Assembly (NCBI GenBank): GCA_005784505.1
Contig: VCAZ01000022.1
Span: 2,142,695 to 2,206,694 of the forward strand
Source of the DNA: Bagarius yarrelli
Taxonomy: Eukaryota > Chordata > Actinopteri > Siluriformes > Sisoridae
Length of the DNA: 64,000 bases
Direction: 5' to 3'
Position 1 is the first letter of the stretch; each line of letters opens with the position of its first letter. Shown here piece by piece: positions 35,621-64,000 of this stretch. The position numbers were made by a program, and so were the translations under genes. The notes under the pieces are model-generated. The model saw only the letters and a program-made list of their open reading frames with translations, ran no database searches and had not been told where the DNA came from.

Positions 35621-35699
35621 CCTCACTGAGTTGTCTATATTTAGCACACATGGTCTAAATGTTAACAACGGATGTTTTAAATCTAGCTTATTTCACAAG

Positions 35700-36170
35700 T
35701 ATGGACAGTAAAATGGAGGCAGTTTGTTGGACATTTTAAAGCCACGAAATTCTTCCAGCGGAAGTTTGATCGAGTGGATAAGATCGTTCCTGCTGGTTTG
35801 TTTGAAATCGGCGATGCAGCTCAGTTCACTGCTATAATAACACACTCCTTTATTTGACTTGCGGTAGCGTAGCCCTCAACGAGGCAGCATGACTTCACCT
35901 ACTCACACACACACACACACACACACAGTAGTCACTCTGGAAGTGGTGCGCTTGTTTAAGCCTGCAGCGAAAAAGCGGCAAATGTCAGCTCGATTTTGGT
36001 ACTGTGCCTCCGGGGGGTTTAGACAGGAGAAAGCTGAGCGTCATCGGATTGTGGATTGGCAGTTAATAACCTCCTCTCACAGCTCTGTTGATTTCCTCCT
36101 GCGTGATCTGTAGTGCTTTTGTGTGTGTGTGTGTCTGTGTGTGTGTGTGTGTGTAAAGGGGAACTCCATT
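35700..36170. promoter_or_regulatory. unique, GC-richer patch; possible conserved non-coding element
   Basis: Between repeats lies about 400 bp of complex, non-repetitive sequence with balanced composition (for example TTCCAGCGGAAGTTTGATCG, AGCGTCATCGGATTGTGGAT, GATTTCCTCCTGCGTGATC). It is split by a (CA)n run at 35903-35927. No splice-bounded reading frame explains it. Call rests only on composition. Confidence 0.2.
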
Positions 36171-36934
36171 CGGACCAGGCATTGCTCCAGCGCTCTCTCT
36201 TTTCCCATACGATGACTCATAGAAACGTGTTGGGGAATTTTATCCCATGCGAAAACATTAAAAAAGGCTGATTATTTGTCTCCTTTATTATTATTATTTT
36301 GTTCTAGAAAGGACACAATAGTTAAAACAATTCTAAACAGATTTTAGCGGTTTGTGCTCTGATTTATGTGATATAAATATTTTAGTTTTGTTTGTTTGAC
36401 AATTTACACAGATTTTAATTATTATTATTATTATTATTATTATTCCCACTTCCACCTGTGCACCTGCACTCAAATCTTTTATTTTAACTCCAAGTTAACC
36501 AAAGATTTTAATAACTTTTTTGGCTCAGTGTAGTAAAAGTAAATCATTCACCGGTTGGATAGAAAAGAATGACATTTTGGCGGTGATCCGTTTCGCAGTC
36601 CAAACCTGAAAACAGAAACAGATCTTGGCATTTGCGTTTTTGCTAACAGGGAGAGAAAAATAAAAATTTAAATGCTTGAGAAAAAAACAGCACAATGTTT
36701 GTGTGGGAGGTTTGAGTAGGGGTAAATGCTGGTGGGAGTTTATGGGATGGAATTCTTGAAGTTCATTGGATAACTCATCTGGTAACTTTTCTGTTCCATG
36801 CAACAAGCAACACTGGGCTAATTTCCTGTCAGTCATATAAATACAGTGCAGACATGCAGCAGCAGCGGCAGCAGATCAAGCTGTAGATCTCCTAAATCCT
36901 TAGAGCTCACTTGAAATCGGATCTAGTGTGTTAA

Positions 36935-37730
36935 TTAAAAAGCTGTTACAGTGAGTAGGAAACGTTTACACCCCTTTTCCAACTCCCCCTCCATCTGACA
37001 CAATTCGACTAAAGTGTGCCCACCTATTAAAATAAGGAAATGAGACTGTGCTCGGTATTAACCAATCACATTAAAGCTCAAATCCAGTAGTCATCCTATA
37101 ATCAGTAAATTCAGTCCAATCAGATCAGATGTTTCTCATTGACCTCCTTTTGGCTTCATGTCTATTTCTGGAAGACCAAAGTGGAACTTTTGGGGCAAAA
37201 TTCCAAACTGTGTTCGGTGCAAAAACAAGAGAGTGTTTTTAACAGTAAAGCATGATGGTGGCAGCATTATACAAAATAAGGCTGTTTTTTTAACTGCAAG
37301 GACTGGGGCTCTAGATCAAACTGATTCTGTCTAAGCTTTTAAATGGAAATATTATTTCTATATCCTGAGATCTATCATCTACTTCCTATTTAAAAAAAAA
37401 AAAAAACACTTGGAAACATGGCGTCAAAGGAATGCCTTTATAGGAAAATCGTTGAGGTTTTTTTTTTTTTTTCCGTAATCCTATGAAAAACCTGTGGGAA
37501 GACTTGACAAGTCAGACTACTAAGTTACAAATAAAAGGTACATGTCACATTTCAGTGTGGAAAGAAAACCTGGTGCCTTAAAAGACATGCACCTGTTCTT
37601 AATTTTATTGAATAAACATCTAATAAACAATTTAATCAATTTTATTAAAATGTCTCCTATCATTTAACATTTTTTAGTAATTCATAAAAACCTCCGGTGT
37701 AAACTTTTTTAATCCACTGTACTAAAGATT
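36935..37730 (+). mobile_element. decayed Tc1-like transposon, fourth family
   Basis: AGACCAAAGTGGAACTTTTG, GGGCAAAATTCCAAACTGTG, AGCATGATGGTGGCAGCAT and AAGGACTGGGGCTC are from a Tc1-like transposase, followed by AAAACCTGTGGGAAGACTTG. Deletions and A/T insertions break it throughout. Confidence 0.75.
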
Positions 37731-37989
37731 ATGCTCAAATATACCACACTATGCCTTCTGACCAATCAGACTGCGTAATTTTACGTAATTATTGTAAACT
37801 ATTGATTATTTAGTGAGACGTTAATTATTAGTGTTAGATGTGGATGTTAGAAAGAGAGAGAAATATTTCAGCAGCGCCATCTAGAGTAAGCGTTAAACAT
37901 TGCAGCACTGATAGTCTCTAAAGCCGAGCTTAAGCACTTTACCCTGTGATTTTGACCACAATTTTACAGTTTGAGATGAAACTCTGGCA

Positions 37990-38275
37990 GCGTGAGAAGA
38001 TTTCAGGCTCTTACCTGTAGTGCGCCTTCTCTTACCACGACAACTGTCAAACAATAGCAAACCAATAGGAACGCCCGAACCTGATGACGCACCAATTAGC
38101 GCGACAATTTTAAACCAGCTCAGGGAAATGTGGACGAAACAGCGAAAAGAGAAACTTATTGAGGGAAATAAAAAAAGTTTCGTGTCGTGGCTGTTGTTTA
38201 TTCGCTGTTAGCAACAGAACGGGACGCAGATTAATGACGTAAAACTCTTCTTGCGTGCGTCCGTTTTGAAATACC
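37990..38275. promoter_or_regulatory. promoter-like patch with CCAAT and CRE motifs
   Basis: In AT-rich surroundings this 280-bp patch is CpG-richer. It has two ACCAAT boxes (near 38060 and 38090), TGATGACGCA and TGACGTAA (CRE half sites) and GTTAGCAAC, an X-box-like half site. A 63-codon plus-strand frame (38020-38211) crosses it without family resemblance. It may be the promoter of an unannotated non-coding transcript or a piece of an old element. Confidence 0.3.
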
Positions 38276-39671
38276 ATCCAGACACGTCAGGTATTAGAAA
38301 ATCAACTAGATCAAATCTTTAATAAAAAAAAAATACTAAAATCTACAATTTTCTATATTTTCGAAGGTAAAAAATATGCAATTTATTAAAAAATGATATA
38401 TATCAATCCAATACATTTATTACATTCAAAATTTAATTTTCAAAAAGGGGCCTTATTATTTAGGCAAACGTTAATTAAAAATAAATAAATAAAATATATT
38501 TTATTTTATATTTTTTTTACATATATTTTATTTTATTTCCTCTTAGTCTTTTTAAAGGAATTGCAGGATTGGATGGTAGAGAAGCATGTGGATACTGATG
38601 GTTTTCACTCTCACCTAAAGAGATGTAATATACAGAATAACCAAAGAGCCTGCTCTGTTTTGTATGATCTGATTAGTATTATTGTTATTATTAGCTTTTA
38701 TAAATGTTATTATAAGTCTTTTATAAATAAATCCCCTTCCTTTGTTTATTGTATTATAAATGTTTCTTAAATGCCCTTAGCAAAATGAAAATCCCAAATA
38801 CAGTCAATTTATTCTATTTGTTTTATAAAATTATATGACTATCATTTTATTTTTTATCTACAATATAATGATTGTTATTTATTTATTGTATTATAGATTT
38901 TATGTTTCTTGGATTGTTTTGCGTGTTACGTGTGTAACCTAGCTTCGGTCCTATTGTGTTGAACCTTAAATATCAGACACTGTTTTTGCATACTAATGAA
39001 TGCCAGTTTGTTGTACACTTATTTTGTATTTTAATTAAAATTGCAATAAAATAAAATAAAAAATTGGGTCAGTTTTTTGACATGTTTTGACTGTCGTACA
39101 TTTTGAAATGATGACAATTGAGATCCTGCAGTGTGACACGGGGATCAATGTTCATACAGTCTGACAAGAAAAAAAATTGCAAAATAAATATTAAAACTCA
39201 TAGTGTTTTAATAATAATATCATTTTTTAACTTAAAGTTAAACTGCAATTTTAACTACTCTTTTTATACCTATTATAAATTTGTAAAGTAGCTGAAATAT
39301 TAGAGATTCTATAAAGCAGTTTTTTGTGGAATAGCAAACTCGAATTATTATGCATGTGATGCTCATATTCACATTTTACATTAAGAGAAATTATTTTGGA
39401 ATCACATTCCCTGATGCCATCTAGCATGCTTCCTCTTCCGAATTTTAATCCTCACGTTGACTCATGTCTTTCTCATTAGAAATAAATTAAAATGTAATAT
39501 TGATATTTAATTTAATATTATATTTCAGTAAAACATCATCCCAATTAAAACGCTGACTCATGCCGATGCAAATGCTTTTTATTCTAATCGTCCGTTTTGC
39601 ACTTTGCCGTTAGATCATTAACATCGATTTCTTTTCATTCCTTATCTAAGAAAGAAACCATTGAGCCTGAA

Positions 39672-39703
<32 letters not shown>

Positions 39704-39931
39704 TGTATGTGTGTATGTGTGTGTGCTCCAGCATCAATCAAATCAGTACAAAAAAATGATAACTTAGCCAAAGTGTATTTTGTGTACAAAACCAAAACGA
39801 CATGATTACCTGTATTGATCCATATTCTGACTAATTAGTGCAAACACTGGACTTGAGTGCAAAATATCTAACGTGACGTTGAGACGTTATTACGTTATTC
39901 AAGTGCCTAAAATAAGTTACACAGCACGCTT

Positions 39932-39963
<32 letters not shown>

Positions 39964-40010
39964 CATTTTTAAAGGATTCAGCTACGATTACAAAATACTC
40001 GCTGCTGTAA
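38276..40010. other. AT-rich stretch, no gene seen
   Basis: Very AT-rich, with a (TG)n run at 39673-39723 and a (T)n run at 39938-39961. No exon or RNA gene was recognised. Confidence 0.5.
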
Positions 40011-40141
40011 ACATCAGCCTAAACACACACACACACAATTTAAAGAAAATGGTCTCCTATATTTTTTCCCACTTCTACAATTTAGCCAACCTAAAAAAAA
40101 AATTATTTGCTGTTTAGCTAGTGTGTGTGTGTGTGCATGTG

Positions 40142-40143
<2 letters not shown>

Positions 40144-40228
<85 letters not shown>
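40144..40228. repeat. (TA)n microsatellite
   Basis: About 85 bp of uninterrupted TA repeat. The Tyr-Ile dipeptide frames on both strands are artefacts. Confidence 0.97.
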
Positions 40229-40230
<2 letters not shown>

Positions 40231-43200
40231 TATACACACAGTCCAGTGTACAACAATGCTACAGTGTGAATTAATTGCGAATGCATACAGTATATCAGTT
40301 CCTCCAAACTTTTTTATGATTTCCTGGTTACAGAAATTAAAACATAATAAATTAGAAAAAAAGCATTTCATATTAATCCACATTTTTTTCAACCTGGTGA
40401 TATTTAACGGCTAATTGTTTAATTTGATGTTTTATAAATTAATATTTTACACCAATTCAGAATTTCTCATTTCTCATTTTAAGCTTATCTTAAAAATATT
40501 CACATGCTCGTCTTTACAAAAAAAAACCAAAAAAACAACCCCAAACAAACGTGTTTGCAGTTCAATCATTTTTGATGCAAACCTTTTTTTCTATTACCGA
40601 TAAATCCTGGAGGAACTGTTATACGTATATACAAAAGAATCTCTTCCTAATAAAGTCTAATGTTATTTACAGACGGAAACAGAGGCACAAACATAAACAG
40701 ACTGATCACATGCGACTTGTGCAATAGTGTGCGTTTTTTTGTACAGCAGAAATCTGAACTAAACAGTCATTTGAAATACAGTCATTCACGGAAATATTTT
40801 TATAACAACCTCAATAATAAAAACAGTGTGGTGATACATTCATAGCATTAAGAGTGAGAGATTGTATAGTGTTATTGTGTTCACGTATAACCAAAATGAC
40901 ACTCCTATTTTTGTGTGTGGGGGGGGGGGGTTTACAGATGTCTATAAAAATGAGTGCACTGTTAAAGTTGGTCGTGATGTGATTTAGTTGAACGATAAGT
41001 GCGCAAACTTTCGGTTTAGTGTGATGACTAAAACGGTCAGGACACATGGACTAATTCCACTGACTTGATGTATTTATTTATTCAAGAGTCTCTGGATTAA
41101 AAAAAATTGTATGAAGGAACAGGAAGTACGTCATAAATGATTTGTGTACAGGTGGGAATTGGATTTTCTATTTCATTAGAAGGAAAACATCAAATGGTGA
41201 GACGCCCCAGCAATTGCAACTGATAAAAGTGGGCGTGTCCAGGGATGCAACTAATTCAATTTAGGCAATTTAGGCAAATATTGAACAACTTTATCGACCA
41301 ATAGGAGTGAAGACATGATCTATAGCAAAAACATGCACACTTTTACATCTGCTACGTCGGAATGTTGAATTTCAGATTTAATACACATCATCAAACGTCT
41401 ATTCCAGATGTTTCACTTTAGCAGCAAGAAAAATGATGAGTAATATGTAATAAGTAATAAGCTCCACCTATTGATAAATGTTACTATGGCAACCTGGTGC
41501 TGTAAACGCTTTCACATCGACAGCATGGGATATACGGTCTAAGGGAACCTGTTTTTTTTTTTGTTTTGTTTTTTAGAACACACCCTTTACACCACCATGT
41601 ACAACCATAAAAGAGTGAAATGTATGAAGAGGGTTATTTATTTATGTTGTCAGCAACTTCATTGCATGCACATTGCTAAGTAGCTAGCACACTAATATGT
41701 ACAGTACATGAACAAAGGTTGGTCGACACCCAGGGGCGGTTCTAGGATTTTATTTAGTGGGATTTAACTCTCGCTACTGTTACTGATAACACTACCTAGT
41801 GGTGTGGCTGTGTATTGCAGAATATTCAAAGTACAAATAAACAATCACATGAACCAACATCATCTTCTGTTCGTTCCAAGCTGCAGTTCCAATTTAAATG
41901 CAGTTATTAATGTTCACAACATAAAGAAAAATCGGTGCTGAATTACACTAGATAATGACTATAAGGACAGTATGGAGAATTTGTTCTTCTCACAACTGAT
42001 TATTAACCGATTTTAACCAATTATAGACACGGCCTACGATCATAGACACAAAATAAAAACAATTGCGAATTCTACATCATTGGTTGTTTGCTATTTTATC
42101 TTAGATGTTGCACGTCTTGTGCTGGGTGCCGTATATGGATGGTTGATTTGAGATGGCGAATATCGGTAGATACTATACACATTGAATCAGCCTGAATGCA
42201 GTTAAAAATCTTTTTTTTTTAATTCCTTCTATAACCTTTTATTTATCACAGGAGACGTTTCATCAAAGTGATTATCTCAACATTATCTCGTTACTTTTCT
42301 AGCGAAGAAATGCGCAGAATAGCTAACAGAATTTTATCTAATTGGATTGTAAACTCCAGAGAAGTGTGGCGGTTATAATAGGAGGAAAGGTGAGACTAGG
42401 AATTTGCAATAGGATTTTGCATAAGAATGTAATGGTCAGGTGTTCCGACACTTTTGTCCATATCATGTGTTTTATTGCTGAAAGGTTTTACCAGGTGTTT
42501 TTTTTTTGCTTAAATAATAATGCTATAAGTCTTTAAGGTAAACAGTCTTACACACTTTTTCACTTTTAAAGTGTCTTTAATTCATTGTTTTTTATGTCTA
42601 ATTAATGTTTCCATTAGAACAGCAACTTTTAATCAATTTGTTTGAAAATTGGATTAGATGAGCAGATTAGAAAAATAAGTTTTCGTTGCTGTTTTGCGGG
42701 TTTATTTTTACATATTTACATATATCGATATTTGTTGGCATTTTGTTTTGTTTTTTTTAATTAAAGACAAATGGATGCAGGACTGGCTTGCAGACACGCA
42801 TCAATGTCATCAGGTCTACAATACAAACAAAGCACAATAGTTAAAATAGCTAACAGGCTTCTGAATATCATTAATGCATATTATCATCATTATTATTGTT
42901 GCTATCAACAACAACTATAATAATAATAATAATAATAATAATCCTCATCATAATTATAATAAATGGCTGCTATTCTAATGTTTGATCCAAACATAGAATG
43001 AATAGAATAGAATGTCATTTAAATGACATTTTACAGCTACACCCTCAAGATATTTTTTTATATTCTCAAAGGTCCATCCTATATACACACACACACACAC
43101 ACACAATGTGCAATTACATTAATGGTCCAAACCATTCTTACTGAGCCTAAGACACAACAGAACCCTGTCTAATAAGAAGAAGAATAAATAAAATCTACCC

Positions 43201-43340
43201 ACTAATGACGGCTCTGGAACCTCCGGCACGCTGACATGAGGCTGCTGCTCTGCTGCTTAAATAAACCGTTTGTATGTATTTACTGTATTAATAGGAGTGC
43301 ACCCATTTTTAAAATCTAAATTTTACTATTAAAACTCAAG
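40229..43340. other. gene-free stretch downstream of rab11fip4
   Basis: No exon recognised. A Tc1-type terminal repeat (CAGGTGTTCCGACACTTTTG) at 42437-42460, with a weak partner at 41706-41730, hints at a decayed element of about 760 bp. A (CA)n run lies at 43083-43105. Confidence 0.45.
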
Positions 43341-43358
43341 CCAACATAAGAAATCAGC

Positions 43359-43749
43359 TTTATTCTTCAGTGTGAATTAATCCAGGTCGATTTTATCGAA
43401 AGGGATTTCGACTTTAAAGCTTTACACACCTGTGCATGTTGATGTAAAGCTTAGCTGTGTAATAGTGGTTTGTTTTGTTCTGTATTGGATAAAAACTTGT
43501 TCGATTTCAAACAGGAAGGTAAAATTGTGACGTTTGGACATCAGTGGCAGAAGTGAAAGTGCTACTAGTCTTTTAGCTAATAACTATAGGAAACCTTGCT
43601 GGAATGAAATTTAGTGAGAAACTACATCGTACACTATAGACTAAATCGCATCACTTTTTAAAAAAATGCAGAGTGGAAATGTCGATGTGCCTTATTCCCT
43701 CAGCCACAAGGTGGCACAAACCGCCAACCTTTACTTCATCAAGGTAGGT
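43359..43749 (-). other. rab11fip4: probable 3' untranslated region of rab11fip4
   Basis: After the stop the first good AATAAA on the minus strand is at 43359-43364, giving a 3' region of about 400 nt. A CTCF-like motif lies within it at 43704-43717. The end is inferred. Confidence 0.45.
43704..43717 (+). promoter_or_regulatory. CTCF-like motif
   Basis: CCACAAGGTGGCAC fits the CTCF core consensus at 13 of 14 positions. Occupancy unknown. Confidence 0.3.
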
Positions 43750-62454
<18,705 letters not shown>

Positions 62455-62562
62455 CTGGAAAAGAACGACAAGCAGAAATAATCGAGTAAACAGAAAAGTG
62501 GAGAGTAAATAATAATATGGAGGTTTATATGGGAAAAACATTCATAAGACATCTATAGCTGA

Positions 62563-62668
62563 CATGAATGAATGAATGAATGAATGAATGAACAAATGCA
62601 CAAACAAACAAATTAACGAACGAATGAATGAACAAACGAATAAATGAACGAACGAACGAACGAATGAA
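62563..62668. repeat. (GAAT)n/(GAAC)n tetranucleotide repeat
   Basis: A degenerate array of GAAT, GAAC and AAAC tetramers about 110 bp upstream of the EF-hand exon. Confidence 0.9.
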
Positions 62669-62794
62669 TTTGTGCTTCTGGACACCTAGAGCACATACTA
62701 TTCTTACAGTGGAATTAGAAGAGAAGTTAACGGAAAAAGACTCAAGACTGTTTCAGACAAAACAGCGACAAAAGCCTTTTGCAGAGAAGGAGGT

Positions 62795-62970
62795 TATTGT
62801 GGTAGCTCTTTGGCTAAGCTGTTAGACTGCTAACTTAAAGATTGTTGGTTTCATTTCCAGTACCACCAATTTATCACTACTGGGCCCCTGAGCAAGGCCC
62901 TTAAGCTTCAATTGCTGAGCTGTATAAATGAGAAACGTACGTTGACTGCCAAATGACGGAAATATTGTGT
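62795..62970 (+). repeat. SINE copy
   Basis: TGTGGTAGCTCTTTGGCTAA, GGTTTCATTTCCAGTACCAC, GGGCCCCTGAGCAAGGCCCT and a shortened tail. It lies upstream of the EF-hand exon, opposite to the gene. Confidence 0.8.
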
Positions 62971-64000
62971 CTACCCCAATAAATTATTTAATCGAGCACC
63001 GACATAAGAGCTGATGTTTTATCTAGATGCCAATCAGATTCCTGTCTGAATACAAGACATCATTTGGACCATCTGGAAAAGTATTAAGTGTCATTAAAAG
63101 TATATATGTCTCTTAGGAACACAGCAGAGAATATACGGCGTATCACAGCTTGGGACATCGTAAATCGCTTCCTTAGCACTTAGTTCTGCCTCTATAGCGT
63201 TGCACAGCATGAAAAAGAGATGCTGGAGGCAAAAAGGAACAATTTATTGGCCAGCTTTTGATCTGGGTGCTAAATCCCCAATCAGCTGAGAAATTTGTGT
63301 ACGGCTTTAAATTGCTCATTTAATCACAAACCATTGCGATATGCAGATTTGCAATAATTTTGATATATTGTGAAGTCCTATCACTTTCTACAGATTTTAT
63401 GACATAATTGTTAAATAAAACCCTCCAGACCAAGGAAGAACATGCAAACTTCAAAATTGTTGAACCCCCCCCCCCCCCCAAAAAAATTGAAGTGCGAGGT
63501 CGAACTGCCTTTGTGTCTACCAGGACAAATCAGAAATCTGGTGGAACATTCCTTCCATGTGTGGATGTTTTAAGCACTTTCCTCTGCTGTGAGGTAGTGT
63601 TGATGGTGTGACTTGGGGAAATTCTACAGTGAGGAGGACTCGGAGAGCCTGCAGACTCCTTCATTCATCATGTCACTTAATCTGTCAAAGAAACACATTA
63701 CACGCTTTACTGGCCAATCAAAGTGCATCTTAATCAAAGGTTGACTTACAGGACGGTCAGTGCTACACGATGGTGCTGTTAAACCGTTACACACATGGAC
63801 GGTGCAGACACAAGGAACATCGCTGTGCTTTTTCTTTATTTATGTACCTACAGGGTATTTGGATTGTCTTGTCACTTATTTCCCAGATGCGTCATTAGGC
63901 ATTGTTCCAGAACATCGCAATATCTCCTGTAGCGTCAATAAAAACCTGTCTATCTGACTGTATGCTGGCTGTTATGTTGTATGTTTGCCAGTCTGTGTAT
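62971..64000. other. presumed rab11fip4 intron 1, no exon seen
   Basis: No sequence resembling the Rab11fip4 N-terminus was recognised up to the window edge. Poly(C) at 63466-63479 is followed by a short A-run. Confidence 0.5.

Noticed and set aside
40014..40414. Frames with Tyr-Ile repeats on both strands.
   Set aside because: Pure translation of a (TA)n microsatellite.

Overview
The window is nuclear DNA of a bony fish, most likely a teleost. It holds spliced vertebrate genes with phased exons, a nuclear tRNA, two vertebrate microRNA precursors, and a dense load of tRNA-derived SINEs with L2-like tails, decayed Tc1-type transposons and dinucleotide repeats typical of fish. Species and paralogue (a or b copy) cannot be fixed from sequence alone; an ostariophysan such as a catfish or characin is a guess.

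Layout. At 1-2431 lies the 5' end of suz12 on the minus strand: coding exon 1 (2278-2431) and part of intron 1, with the rest of the gene off the left edge. At about 4.06-5.6 kb is a small minus-strand gene for an unrecognised 64-residue membrane protein, with a first-exon donor and two NRF1-type promoter motifs. A tRNA-Thr(CGT) gene lies at 6494-6565 beside a large AT repeat. A miR-193 precursor (about 11.97-12.06 kb) and a miR-365 precursor (about 18.32-18.41 kb) lie on the plus strand, 6.3 kb apart, and may come from one primary transcript. From 19 to 43 kb I see no gene, only decayed Tc1/mariner elements, SINEs, simple repeats and a few promoter-like or conserved-looking patches. From 43,750 to beyond 62,454 the minus strand carries rab11fip4: fourteen coding exons with matching splice phases, from one EF-hand to the C-terminal Rab11-binding domain and stop. 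Exon 1 is probably off the right edge.

The gene set suz12, mir-193/mir-365, rab11fip4 matches the human 17q11.2 neighbourhood (RAB11FIP4, MIR193A, MIR365B, COPRS, UTP6, SUZ12, from memory). Here the microRNA pair is on the strand opposite to the two protein genes, which I recall is not so in human, and no COPRS or UTP6 exon was recognised. The products do not form one pathway: Suz12 is a PRC2 core subunit, Rab11fip4 a Rab11 effector in recycling endosomes, and the microRNAs are post-transcriptional regulators.

The points most worth a second look are the 64-residue membrane protein, the microRNA pair and its orientation, the rab11fip4 exons whose splice sites are built into microsatellites, and a 24-bp minisatellite at 10.56-11.04 kb that keeps a long reading frame open.
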